NCBI GenBank assembly: GCA_951640195.1
Contig: OX621163.1
Span: 3,038,001-3,102,000, forward strand
DNA: 64,000 bases
Reading direction: 5' to 3'
Origin: Porpolomopsis calyptriformis
Lineage: Eukaryota > Basidiomycota > Agaricomycetes > Agaricales > Hygrophoraceae
This document shows, in pieces, positions 34,700 through 47,251 of the stretch. The notes beneath the pieces were generated by a model. That model was not told the DNA's origin and did no database searches. It worked only from the letters and a program-made list of their open reading frames with translations. Within the stretch, counting starts at the first letter, position 1. Each line of letters starts with the position of its first letter. The position numbers and the translations under genes were made by a program.

Positions 34700-36780
34700 C
34701 GAGACGGATAAAGAAGGCTTTTGAGAATTTTATACAAAATTCTTGGACTTCATATGACAGCCAAGGTGGATAATTTATTATTAATATGACAGGGGTAGCT
34801 TTTTGCTATTCTCTTCATTCCCATGGTATTCATTCTTGCTCTCATCACACCCTTGACCAAGCTCACACAGTGGTTTCATCCAGTTGGTCTCTGAGCCTAT
34901 GATTAATGATCCCATGAGGACCTTTCTCATTTTGTTTTTGGTAATACTAATCCCTAAGCATAGGAAGTCTTCAGACAAGTGGTCAACGAGATATTGGCAA
35001 TGTTTGGAGATAGTTTGCTGTATGTATACATTTCCTGCACATTTCCTCTATACTTATCAATCCAAAGACCACCTGTCTTCCTCCAAAAGTTGTCTGATGA
35101 CCAGTGCCACACATATATTCATATTGTTAGGTGCATATCCAACCACACAGGATATGTTGGCACTAAGCATTTTCAGTGGGCATGGGAGCTTGGCTGTTAC
35201 GTTCCAAGGCAGGCTGAGGTAGGGAAGGTCTGTTAGCAATTTTGAACTAATAATGTTGATGTTTATTAAGGACCACTCAATCAACCTTAGCCATCAAATG
35301 ACTCACCTCCAGATCAACAAGGACTGATAGTGAGGAGGACAGGTGATCAATGGACATCAGTCTCTTTGTATGATTCTAGCAATCACTGTACAATGTTATC
35401 CAACACAGTAATGCACCTTCCTTTCATATCCTCATACCAGTTGTCTCTAAGTTGGCTTGCGCTGTGTTCTCAAATGGTGCATACCAGGACAATATCTCCC
35501 AACCACGAAATTCGACAAGTCAAATTTGCCACTACCGCTAGCAGAATGGAGAGAAAAGACTGTGGGGATCCAAAGAGTCAGGGGTCTTTGGAAGCACTCA
35601 TGCACCTGGATGTTATCACAGATATCAAGTAGTTCTGTCAGAATACATCAGCACAGAGGTATACAGAAATAACGTACACCTGCTCTGTGGCATCCATGAT
35701 AATCCCCAGCATGTTAGCTAGCATATTACTTTGGATAACTTGCCCTGCTGAAAACGGGTGTTAAAACATATCCCATTGAATTTGGCGAAGTATATTCTGC
35801 CAATTTTTAGTCATCTCCAGAGGTTGTTCAATGAGGGAGTGTTTTGCCACTCCTTTGCGTTTGTTCCAGCAAGGCCATATGGTCTGGCTTCTTGGTCCTG
35901 ATAGTAAAATCTTGCGATGGGCCGCAGGAGCCTCCTGAAGCCTGGAATAGCATTAGTCGACGAAATGTCAGCCTGTTGGGCACTGGCAGATTTTGCACGC
36001 TTACCTTAGCCATATCCAGCAGTAACCTGTGATCCTTCATCAGCGAAAAGGCTGAGTTATTATAAGGGTATATATGGCACTTGTATGGCCTTGTAAGATG
36101 TATTATGTCCACCAGTAATATCAATCTGGCGGTACCATGATATGGCCTTATAATGGTCCTATGAAACCCACCAGTCTGGCCAAGGGCTGTCAGTCTGGTG
36201 CCATTATACTGGGCTTTACCAGGTAGTATAAGAATGGTGATACCTTATTAGACACAAAGTAAAAATCCCATCCCCCCCTGTGCAACATATTTCCACCTTA
36301 CCCTAATTTTCAAGACTGCATTCTATGTGATTTGAACCCTCACCTTCACAGCCTTTGCTATTTCTAGCTGTATTATCACCTTATACCACTACACTAAAAG
36401 CACAACTAATACTTTATAGCAAAAGAACCTATTGGTATTGACTGTGCAAGAAGCCTGGTATGCTGCACCCACCATGTTGATGGATCCATGCTTGGCTCCA
36501 GCAAGTTGCTAACTAGCTTATACAGGCTTACATTACTCTCACAATCCAGGTACATATACATCAAGCTGGTATTGTCTGATATGGGCCTTGTAAACCTGAT
36601 AACAGCCTGACAGTGGCTGACAAGGCACTGACAATTCAAGGTCAGGTTGATGTGGTGCTTGTCATGCAGTCACAAATCTGTTAGGGCCCTTACATGTATG
36701 TACAATATTGCTATTTGAATATTTGGTCTTGTAGGAAAGGTAACAGTCTGAGATTCATTTATATACCTTTACATGGGTCT
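34700..36780. other. CpG-depleted, gene-free block (probable decayed, methylated repeat)
   Basis: CpG is nearly absent here, about 15-20 in 2 kb and none between roughly 36130 and 36780, while TG and CA are frequent. Flanking genes have normal CpG. All reading frames are broken. This is the footprint expected when methylated CpG decays to TpG in an old transposon. I cannot identify the element. Confidence 0.6.
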
Positions 36781-36951
36781 GCCAGTCTGACCGCCACCGA
36801 ATAGCCATATAAGGTTTGGACCTTTTTGCTGATGTTCTCTCGCATACCACCCAAAGGTTCGAGACTGCCGTCTGAAGGTCATATGAATAGGTTTTTGCCT
36901 GATTGGGATCATTGCGGACAAGCGGCGTGCCTGGCGGTACACAGCATTTGG

Positions 36952-36959
36952 TATAAATA
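36952..36959 (+). promoter_or_regulatory. TATA box for the LGFP-repeat gene
   Basis: TATAAATA lies 45 bp before the ATG at 37004, a normal distance for a short 5' UTR. It marks the right boundary of the CpG-depleted block. Confidence 0.6.
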
Positions 36960-37003
36960 AAGATTTGATCCATCTCTCATTCAACTCTCATCTCCTCAGT
37001 CAT

Positions 37004-39897
37004 GGACAAGCTCGTGCGTTCTTGCTCGTCTCATCTTTACCCTCTCCTTTAATCTCACCTTCCTTAGCCTCCCCACTTTCGTGAAAAATGGTCTCGTTTG
37101 TCTCTCGTAACGTCCGTTCTCCTTTATTCACCACATCTCGGTCACTTACTCCCTTTCTTCCCTTCAGCGATCCCACTGATCAATCGTTTGCAAAAATCGT
37201 CGGCGAAGGCTCAAACCTCTCCGACAATCCTGAACTAGGCCAGACATTCGACTATGCGAACGGTGCTCTTATCTCCTATGGCAGCAACACTGCTCCATTC
37301 CTTATCTACGGCGACATTTACAACTACTGGAAATCTATGGGCAGCCTCACCAGTGGATTTGGCCATCCCATCGCAGACCCGCAATTCCTTTCCGACGGCT
37401 CGATCTGTAGCATTTTCGAGGGTGGCCATGTGCATAGACCTCCAGGTGGAAGCAACATAGGTCCTGAAATGTAAACCCAACATATCCTCTCCAGCGTGGT
37501 TGTTCACTCTTGCCCCTCTAGGGTTCATCCAGATGAGTGCGAAGCCCCTATCAAGCCTGCTATACCCCCTCCTCTCGCCCGTGGATCTCGCAATTGGGTG
37601 CGTTCTCTGGACTCCACTGCGAAACTCACCCCTCACACTATCATATAGCCCCCTGCGTTCCGACAGAAATGGTCCTCGCTCGCCATACAACGGTGAGTGC
37701 CTGCTCGATACGCCTGCTATTTTTGGCTGATGAGACATTGTCAGGGACCCCTTCGGCAAGCAGCTGGTTGGCCTCATAGGTTCCACTGACGCGTGGCCAC
37801 ACACTTGGCCTGGACTTACCGACAATGACAACGGGGGCAGGCTCTTGTGGTTCACTACAGGAAGGCTTGTCTCGTACGACTTTAGGACTCCTCCTTTCCT
37901 CATTTATGGTAAAATTTTCGATCTTTGGAATGACCTTGGTGGAATCAAGTCTGGCCTTGGGCATCCTCTCGCTGATCCTCAGATCCTCGATGATGGCTCA
38001 CTCTGCAGCATTTTCGAAGGCGGACATGTCCATCAAACTGGAACAATGAGTGCTGAAATGTGAGAATTTGCATTCATATTGATTCTGGAAGTATATTCAC
38101 AGTTATTCCGGTACAGCTTCCCCGCAAACGAGTGTACTGCCCCAAACCAGCCAACAGTACCGGCAGCAGTAGCGAAGGCCTCGACCTATTGGGTACGAAA
38201 ATCATTTATTAGTTTCAACACGCGCCCTAGATTTGTTATTTTTCAATAGCCCCAGCAGTTCAGGAAGAAATGGACTGCGTTATCTGTCGAGTGGTATGTG
38301 TCTTGCATCCCAACATATATTCTGTCTCATAGTGATGTTGATCGTGACGATTGGCAGCGAACCGAATGGCAAACAGTTTGTTAGTCTTCTTGGCCCCACG
38401 GACACGTGGCCCCACACCTGGCCTGGCCTCACTGACAATCCCAATGGTGGAAAGACGCTGCATTTCCGCAACGGCAAACTCATCTCGAGCACCTATCAGT
38501 CACCGCCTTTTCTTTTTTATGACAAGATCTTCACCCTTTGGGACGGTCTCGGTGGTCTCGATTCCGGCTTCGGATTTCCTCTCACCGATCCACAGATCCT
38601 AGACGATGGGACAATTTGTAACATTTTCGAGGGTGGCCACATTCATCGGATCGGAACAAGGGATGCTGAAGTGTAGGTCATCGCATCTGATAGAGGTTTC
38701 CTGGATCTTTGACATCACCCAGTGTCCCTGCAGATGAATGTACCGCTGAACACAAACCAGTCGCCACGGGAGCTGCACTGAACGTCAGCCCGCACTGGGT
38801 ATGTGAGACCCTCTGATATCGGTATGGGGTTCAATTCATATTATGGTACAGCCTAAGCACTTCCGAATCAAATGGTCGTTGCTGGCTCCGCAGTGGTATT
38901 TTCCTCTCGCCACACATCTAGTACAACATCTGACATTCCCTAATTTCTAGTGATCCCAGTGGCAAGCAACTCTGCGGTCTCCTCGGGCCCGCGGACTGTT
39001 GGCCCTATAGCTGGCCTGGTCTGACTGATAATGAAGACGGAGGCAAGATGTTGCATTTCCGAAACGGCAGGCTCATCTCGTGGGATAATCAGACGCCGCC
39101 TATTCTCGTATACGGTAACATCTTCAACGTCTGGAACAACCTCGGCGGCCTCAAGTCCGACTTTAAATATCCCCTGGCTGATCCACAATTTCTCCCTGAT
39201 GAATCCATCTGCTCTGTCTTCGAGGGTGGTCATATTCACCAACCGCGAGGCGCAAAGGATGCCGACGTGTTCGTCTAGCTCTTCTTATTTCTTTTTTCTT
39301 CTTCTTCTGACCCATTGTTCACGTTCTAGATTTCCGGCAAGCGACTGCATGGCCCCATATCAACCCACTTCTCGAGCCTCTGTTATTGGTCTACCCTCTG
39401 TTCAAGCTGTTGTTCCACCCCCGGCCCCACCCCCGGCTCAGGATGTGAAAGCCTCCTATATACCGCCTAATCCGCCGGTCTATACACCCACCTCTGCAGA
39501 TCACTCTTCCGCTTCTCAAACTTTCCATCCCTACCCACCTCCGCAAGCTGTACAGCCGGAGTACCAGCCCCTTGTTCAAGCGTCCCAGCCTCCTACCCAA
39601 GAGGTCCAGCCTCCTCCTCAGCCCCCTGTTGAGCCCCCTACTGAAGAACCCCTATCACCTGCTCCAACAGCTGAGCCCCCTCGTCAACCCCCCTATCCGG
39701 TCTATCACTCGCCCACTGAGATATCTCAGTCTCCCACTCAGCCTGCTTATCCCCAATACCACACTCAGGCTCCTCAACACGGCGCACAACGCCATCGCGT
39801 GCTCGAGGACGCGGTGTCGATCGTCGGTCGGGGCATCCGGAATCTCGGAACTGGAATAAATCGAGTCGCGGACACTATCGAGAAGTACAACCATTGA
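37004..39897 (+). CDS. Protein of four tandem LGFP-like modules with Pro-rich tail
   Basis: The protein starts MDKLPPHFREKW with no signal peptide. Four modules of about 100 residues follow, centred at 37166-37470, 37741-38061, 38352-38675 and 38951-39278. Each has a KQ..GLLG.TD.WPHTWPGLTDN entry, a text like PPFLIYGKIFDLW, and an LGFP-type end (GLGHPLADPQ..DDGS.CSIFEGGHVH). Modules are joined by a linker with a Cys-Thr/Ala-Pro segment and a helix PP.FR.KW, split over two or three small exons with introns at the same places. This shows growth by exon-cassette duplication. The tail of about 190 residues is Pro/Gln-rich and ends in an amphipathic helix (VSIVGRGIRNLGTGINRV). LGFP repeats bind cell-wall material in actinobacteria; here the location is unclear. 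Function unknown. Confidence 0.75.
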
Positions 39898-40169
39898 ATC
39901 GACATTCGTTTTCTTTCTGTCTTTTTTTTTTTTCTTTCTTTTTTTTCTTGCCTCGTCTCTGTATGTATGTACAATACCCCTAGCGTTGAGTCAGGGCATT
40001 CACAGCCCTCCAAGGAAATGAAGAAGTTTATGCTTTTCACACATCTCATTGGCGACTACATTCGTGATGAACCAAGCTGTCATTTAAATCACCGTAACTC
40101 ATAAAATACATCCTCAGACGGGCCCAAGGCCGAAGAAGAGAGTTCAAACGAGATAAGATTGAACCAGTG

Positions 40170-43100
40170 TCATTGAGCTTTGGCTTTCACCCGAGGCTTC
40201 TTCGTCTTCTTTTTAGCCACCTGGATCAGTTTGTCGTTACTGATATCATCTGGAGCGTCCCGCTTTTTCTCATCATCTGATGCATCTTCAACGATATCGT
40301 CATCAGCCTGTCCAAGAAAACGAACGCGTCAGCAAAAACGAAAAAAAGAGTCAAAACCCAGCACGGCTGACATCAAAGGCTTCTTCGAGATCCGGTATGG
40401 CACCGCCGCCAATCTTCTTCGGTGGCCTTCCCAAATCCTGTGCTTTGTGGTACGGTACGGGATGATCCATCCCATTATATCTGAAGCAAACACGGCAGCA
40501 TTGAGCGTGGGAGACATGCGACAAACGAGAAGTCATGATGTACTTTCTCGTGAACGACGCCTTCGTCGCCGGAGAAATCTTTTTCAACACCACGTCACCT
40601 TTCTTCTCGCCAACGCCCAATTCGACAACGGTATCCCAGTCCTCTCTGGATAGGAAATATTCATCCATTCGCTCGATGACTTCCTCAATGGCATTCTGTG
40701 TAGAACGGCAAGACAGAGGCAAGCCAATTCAGTGTCAGAAAATCATCAACCAGGGCGAATACGCACTGCGCCTACATCCATCAACGGTCTCACGATATGC
40801 GGGAACATCGCTGGAAGGTATGACTGCCTTATCTCGTTTCTGTTACCAGAAGCTTTTAACCGCATTCGGATCTGGACCTCTCCCAATTGCCGAGTCAATT
40901 TGTTCTGTTTCGAATTTTGACCAAGCCACCTAACAAGTGGTTGCATTATGCATGAAGTCGATGATACGCGTAATAATGTATAGGGACGTACTGGGGGAAA
41001 GACATCGCATTTGGACCGCCGTAGCCACTACCCGCGCCGTAGAGGAAGTGTGCGGGTCGGACGGTCGAACAAATAGCGTGCAGTGGCATCAAGGACCAAT
41101 GCTGTTCGGGTCTGAAGTAAAGACGGTTCACAACGATCCAGGTTAGACTTGAATCAAACGATCATACCCGTGTATCAAAGCGTCAACCAAGTCGCCGTCA
41201 GAAATGGAAGATGCGGCGCAATCCATTAGGTGAAGTTGCCTCATGATTTTCTCTGGTCCTTCCTCGTTTCGAAGTCTGGCTGGTTGAGTCTTCAGATAGT
41301 TTTCCTGTTGTTGGAAGATGAGGCACGAGGGCGAAGGGCGAAGACAACATTATCCGACTTACCTGGATAAACAAGGGGACGAAAGAGTGGTCTTGGAAGT
41401 ACAGTTCCATCTTATCATTAAGGGAGCTGCGAGAGGTGGGTGAAAACATGTATGGCCCCAACACCTTTTGCGTGATATCGAATGGAGTCATGATCATGTA
41501 CTTCTCGTTTGCCTTCGCACTGAGGTGTGAATAGTTATCATCCTCTGAAGGCGTCCAGCAGAGGACAGAAGCACTCACAGATTCTTACTTTCGTCGAATG
41601 TCATGGTGTCGCTAGATAGTCTCCAAGTTGATAGCATATTGAGGACCTGACGGATATCGGATTGAGCGCCAGCGATCAGCTGGTCAATGACGTTCGCAGG
41701 AATTTTCATTTTCTCCCTTGAAGAGATGTTAGTCGTAAATAGACAGATAATCGAGAAATACTGACCTGTAAGCAACAGATAGGATCCTTGAACGAATGGC
41801 AGCGGCTTCTGGCCTATAATGACAGTCAAAGCAAGAAGGCAAGGTTGTGGAGAAAAATTACTTTCTGAATGGCAGACTGAACGTCGATGACATGAGCGGC
41901 TTCAGTTTTTGTGCTCCTCGGTCGTTCGCGATGCATATGATAGGAATCTATAAAGCCATTCTTATTGGCCTAGTTTCTGGGCACGGAGGAAAACGCACCT
42001 TAGTTTTCCGAATGAGAGCATTTAATGCGTTGACTCCGCCACGGTCACCCGCAGACATCCCGTCGACTTCGTCCATGATCAGACAAGCCCTGTCGGTGAT
42101 TGTTATTCCAGTTGTATTCGAACCCTGTTAGCAACTTTAATCAGTACCCTCAATTAACTGCGAGGGAAGACAAACCTCGCCCTTCCCAATCCAACCGTCC
42201 AGAGATTTGTTGTTGATATTCATAGCATTCTGATCCACATTTAAACCCGAGCGCACGATGATAGGTCGCATCGTTGACTGCTTACCTCAATCAGTTTCCT
42301 GCTCCTGGTGTCGCTCGCATTCAACTCGATGGGTGTAAGTCCTTCAAGCATCGCACAGAGATGTGCGCTGGTTGTCTTGCCGATTCCAGGTGACCCAGTT
42401 ATCAAAACGGCGCGGAAAACGTTCATGGCATTCTTTCCAGGTTTCTTGAAGCCGCACTTGAGGCTCTGTGGCCTGGTAATAGCAGTGGCAGAAGTAACAC
42501 GAGTTTATGCCGAAATATCAGATACAAAATCAATGTTCAAACTCACCAGTCGCGCAACCACTGTTGCAATTTTTCGACCTGTCCCTTGTTGCCGCATATG
42601 TCTTTGATTCTCTGCGGAGCATATCTGGTAGTCCAAAGCTGAGAGGAGATATCCACTGCTTTTGGTCTGGCGTAATAAAAACCACGAGTTGGAGTAAGCA
42701 GGATGGGAGACAGAAAAAGGCACAGACCCTTTAACAATCTTGTCCTTCTCTTTCCCGGCCTTTTTCTCCATGAGTTCCATTTCCCTTGCACCCTGTCTGA
42801 TGGCTTCTTGTTCCTTCTCGAGTTTCTTCTTCGCCTTCGCATCCAAGGGAGCGCCATTGATCCCTCCCGGGCCTTTGCGGGTACGTATCAGTTCGATGAA
42901 CCCGTCCTCGTCGAGGGTCTTCAGCTTGTGCTTCTCGATCGCCTTTAGCTTCGCCGGGCCGGCATCGATTCCCAGAACGACAAAGGATGTCACAGATGAC
43001 GGTTGGCCAACAACGCGACTGACGAAACTTCAATAGATAATTTATTAACGAATGTAGGCAGTGGCGTACCCGCCGTATTTCTTTGCTAAATCGACCGCTT

Positions 43101-44519
43101 CTTCCCGAGAGAGGCTACTCAGCTCTCCGGTGAAAACAAATGAAAGTCCAGCAAGACAATCTGGAGATACTGGCTCTGGGATTTCTTTCGAGCCTGGGGC
43201 GCTTGGACCGGCTAACCTTGCAGCTTTCGCAGCTGCCCAGCTTGATATATATCGGAAGAGGCAGAGTTTAGAATTCCGTTAAGACGAGCGTATAAGGTGG
43301 CAACATACTTTGCAGGCTTGTTGGAGACGTTCTTTGGAGCTTCCTTGCTTTCTTTCGCCTTTTCTTTCTCATCTCCATCTTGCCTAGAGGTCCTCCGCGA
43401 TGTGCTCAAGTTCTTTTTCGGAGCTTTGATGCTTGCCTTAGACTTGCGAGTCCCACTCTTTGGTACCAGATCGTCGGCGTCATCATCATCATCATCATCA
43501 TCACCAGGGTCGCTCTCTGAATGAATGCTGTAGTCTTCATCTTTCTTGGCTCGTTTGGGTGGTACCTTGCTTGAGGTCGCCTTAGGTGCCTTGGGTCTCG
43601 CTTGAGTTGCCATGGTGCCACCAGCAACGGGCTTGGAGGAGGACGGGACTGGAACGGCGAGCTTTTTTTTGGGAGGTGAGATTTTCTTTTCTTCTACTTC
43701 AGAATCACTTGAGAGTAGGACAGCGGGTTTCTTGCGCTTGAGAGATGTAATTCGCTTGGGCTGCTGCGGCAATTCGTCATCACTGGATTCCATAACGCGC
43801 TCTGTTTTCGGTTTTTGGACGTGCTGTTCGCGACAGACAAGATCAGATGAGACCAAAACAAGTCTAGCCAAACTCACAGTGTGGTTTGAGGTTTTTGGCG
43901 AGGATCTAGGCAGACGATTAGCGCCATATCGTTGGGGGGATTGGGGTGTAAGGTGTAAGGTGCTCACCGGATCCCATGTCTCTGCGTATCTCTGCAAACA
44001 GGGATGAGTCGAAATTCCGAAGATTGACAAGTGAGGGACATACTTTGCATCACCATTAGACTTGATGACAGAGTGGAATTTAGTGATGCGTTTCGACCAA
44101 AGTCAGAATAGAAAAAACCCACTGGTTTCTTGGTCATGGGTTCAGGCTTGTGCGGTGCTCTTCAACTAGTTGAGCAAGAGATGTTGAGTGACTCGGAGGT
44201 GAAGCTCACGACAATTGTTTCCACTCCGACGTGCTTCATTACAGGTAAGTCAACAAATTGAGATATGGACTGCTAAACTCACCTCTCGTCATTATCGCCT
44301 GCAGAAGCTGCGTTAGACAGAGCTTGCAGTCAAATAGCAAAGCACGAACTAATTGTGATAACATCCGCTTTTCGACCCTGTCATAGCCACATAAAACGTG
44401 AGCATCTGGACTTGTGTCTTCAAAATGTGACCCACACTTGCTGGTTGAGAATGACGATTTCCACCAAAGAAGGATCTGATATCTTTCCCAAGCGTCTTCG
44501 TCTTTGGTGAGGGTGCCAT
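40170..44519 (-). CDS. RFC1: Replication factor C subunit 1 (clamp-loader large subunit)
   Basis: Largest subunit of the PCNA clamp loader. Start MAPSPKTKTLGKDIRSFFGG carries the PIP-like QxxIxxFF motif region typical of RFC1. A long basic, Ser/Asp-rich linker follows, with a run of eight Asp encoded by a GAT repeat near 43480-43502. The BRCT domain includes LAGLSFVFTGELSSLSREEA and VTSFVVLGIDAGPAKLKAI. The AAA+ domain has Walker A ITGSPGIGKTTSAHL, IELNASDTRS and Walker B LIMDEVDGMSAGDRGG. Lid and collar (IDQLIAGAQSDIRQVLNML) precede the RFC1 C-terminal domain (SREDWDTVVELG, ATKASFTRKYN) and a Lys-rich nuclear-targeting end KKTKKPRVKAKAQ. Stop 40170-40172. All ATPase residues are intact. Three MCB boxes lie just upstream. 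Confidence 0.93.
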
Positions 44520-44538
44520 TAGCCAGTCGACTCGCAAA

Positions 44539-44563
44539 ACGCGTCAAATCACGCGTTACGCGT
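44539..44563. promoter_or_regulatory. Cluster of three ACGCGT (MCB) boxes in the RFC1 / kinase-like divergent promoter
   Basis: Perfect ACGCGT sites at 44539-44544, 44551-44556 and 44558-44563. The start codons of RFC1 (44519, -) and the kinase-like gene (44593, +) are only 73 bp apart, so the cluster serves both. MCB boxes are bound by MBF (Mbp1/Swi6) and drive G1/S genes such as replication factors in ascomycete yeasts. Confidence 0.75.
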
Positions 44564-44592
44564 TACATTCCATTTCCGACTCCGTGACCGAC

Positions 44593-47207
44593 ATGCAAGA
44601 GGCAGATTCCGACGAAGCTCTTATTTTGAGATACGTCCTACCGCCATTACTTCAACCAATGAACCAAGTGGTGCTGGACTCAAATCATACACTCTCAGTT
44701 CACACGAGATCACCGAATCCCTATGACCGCCATCTCCCTCAATCTCTAATCCTTCAAAACCTTCGCTTTGATCCCAATATGCTCAATAGCTTCAACTCTC
44801 TGTTGTTACCACGACTTCTCTCACGTCGTGGCTTGATAGAGCACCTTCGAAGGACACGTACCACCCCTCCCATCGTTGGCTGGGTTCTAAGCACTAACGG
44901 GATGGTCGCTGATCATCCGGCAACAAGAGAGGAGTCAATATCTGAGTACTTCTTACTACTAATGCGAACAGCGCTTCTTACGGCAACATTTGCTTTATTC
45001 GACCTTGATGACCTACAACTCGATTACGGGATTCTTAGTGTTGAATCCTTTCAGGAGACGAATGAACTCGACCTTCCAGATCAATCTGGGTCTGAGAGCA
45101 TCCCTCCACAGAGACCGCCTCCACCCCCCTCGTTTTTTGCTTGTGTCCCATCAGATCGAGCGGAAACGATTGCAGACAAAGTCATCAGGCTAGCCCAGCC
45201 ACCCAAACTGGAGTTGCCCCCGACATTATCGCCTTACGCCAGCATGAATTCATTCCTCTGTATAGAGCTGAAAAATATTCTCGCTGCCGACCCTCGAATG
45301 TATCTCTCGCTCCTACTTTTCATCGCAATCTCTCTGCACAACCCTGACGAAATCTTCCCATGGCCCCAAACGACATGCAAACATTGTGACGACTTTTCCG
45401 AATCCCACAAACTCCTTTCTTCCCCAACTCAGTCCGTTAAATCTCCACGAGACAGTCCCGACGCCGAACCCCCTTTACTTAGACCATCCCTAGCAATGCG
45501 TAACGACCTCCGAAATGCGATTGATACTGTCCAGGAGTATATCCCGAAATGGGACCAACTGGTTGGCGGGCTCCGCCGACACAAAACGGGAGTTACTTGC
45601 CCATCGGCGACCGCAAGTGATGATGGTAACGGAGATCTTTCGGGGGTGAAGGAGGCCATGGAGGGTATTTTTAATGAATATAATGTTAGGGCGGAGTACC
45701 GAGGCTCCACCAAGGGATGGCTACAGCATGCCATATATGTGACTATTCAGGTAAATCATGCTGTTCGTATACTTTTCGCTTTCAACACAATCTTACATGC
45801 ACAGGGATGGTCACATATGGTCAGACACGACACTACCTTCGAACTGGTTAGTGGCTACCAGGTCTCATGGGTCATCCGTCGTCATCGGGCCTCTCAATCT
45901 GCATCAATTTCGTCGTTTTTCGTTCCAAACGAGAAAAAGACCTTTTCCACCATTGTTGGCATTGTCATCCAGTCATTCGAAGATGCATTGAACCGTTTCG
46001 ATGCGAATGGGCAACGACCTTGGGTGGATCGTTTTCGAAAACGTGGTGGAGACGATGCGGTGCACACCGGAAAGGAGGAGAGCGAGAGAGATAAACCCCC
46101 CCCTAAGAAACCCAGGCATTTCAATTCCACTTCTGCTGCTGCGCCGACTTCGGGTGGTGCGAAGCACTCTGGTGATTCGGTGTGTCTTCTCATTAACTGC
46201 AAATATCCCATCACATGTATATTTGATTAGTTGAATCTGGAGAGGCTTCATCTAGCGTTTCGCGTGTCAGAGTGCACCCTTTGGTCAGATGGGTTCACTG
46301 ACATGTTTCGCATCCTCAAAACGCAGCCGAATACATCTTCCGCCCCCGGTTCCCCTCCGCACCTGAGACGGACTTCACACGGATCAAATGATAGCTTGAT
46401 TATGAGACCGCTCACTCCACCCTTGTCACCAGTGTCGAGCACCAGCAGCCAGTCTACTCTTCCTCCTATGACTCCCAACCCATCTGGACATTGGCGGTCG
46501 CTTTCCGCCACCCAGTCGAGTTCTTCCTATCATTACACGCCACCTTCAATCTCCAATTTCGGGTTATTAAATCCAGAGACTCCACAGCAGGAACTTTGCA
46601 ATAGCGCCACCGTTTATTCTAAAGCTGGCCTTCTTCTCGAACATCTGGTTGCCCAAGGTTCTGTGGGTGACGTTTGGGCTGGTTTTATGGTTATCGAGGG
46701 GACTGCTTTGTGGCAACGACCTGTAGTTGCCAAAATGGCCACCACCCAGCGGGGGAGAAGACAACTACTCTGGGAAGGGGAAGTTTATCGGTATTTAGCC
46801 GAGCGACTTGATGTGCCATTTGGACCTTGCTGTTATGGTGTATTCAGTGACACTGATGGTAGTATGACTGCATTAATTCTGGATCACCTTGGCACTGCGC
46901 TGGAAAGTTTTGACCATCTTGGAGTTCAAGTGTTGGTTACTTTCCCTTGATTCTGTTGCTCCAACTTTGGACCTAACTAACGCTTCTTTTTCTTAGTTGC
47001 CAAACTGTCTACAATGAAGTGGAAACATTGCACAAAATGGGTGTCTGTCATAATGACTTGGAACCACGCAACATTCTCATTGATACAGATGGCCAAGTTC
47101 ACATAATTGATTTTCATCTTTCAGAAACTGGTCACAACTGTCATTTGCCTGTTGGATGTGAGGAATTACAAATACTTGCTCAACGACTTGGGCTCCAAGA
47201 GAGGTGA
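44593..47207 (+). CDS. Kinase-like protein with long unknown N-terminal region
   Basis: About 830 residues in four or so exons (introns near 45750-45804, 46180-46230 and 46950-46996). The first ~500 residues match no family I know, though they look well folded (helices RNDLRNAIDTVQEYIPKWDQL, strand GYQVSWVIRRH) and are followed by a Ser/Pro linker. The C-terminal third is kinase-like: GSVGDVWAGF, PVVAKMA lysine, CHNDLEPRNILI as catalytic loop (HND for HRD) and IIDFHLSE where DFG would be. It stops soon after, with no normal C-lobe. The layout resembles fungal aminoglycoside-kinase-like/atypical kinases. GTG at 44584 is in frame but ATG at 44593 is used. An LTR retrotransposon begins 44 bp after the stop. 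Confidence 0.7.
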
Positions 47208-47251
47208 CTGCAGTATAATTTAGATCTTGTCTCTAGCTTATACTGTGTTAT

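Noticed and set aside
43470..43505. Trinucleotide (ATC/GAT) microsatellite as a separate repeat
   Set aside because: It codes for the Asp run in the RFC1 linker and needs no separate explanation.
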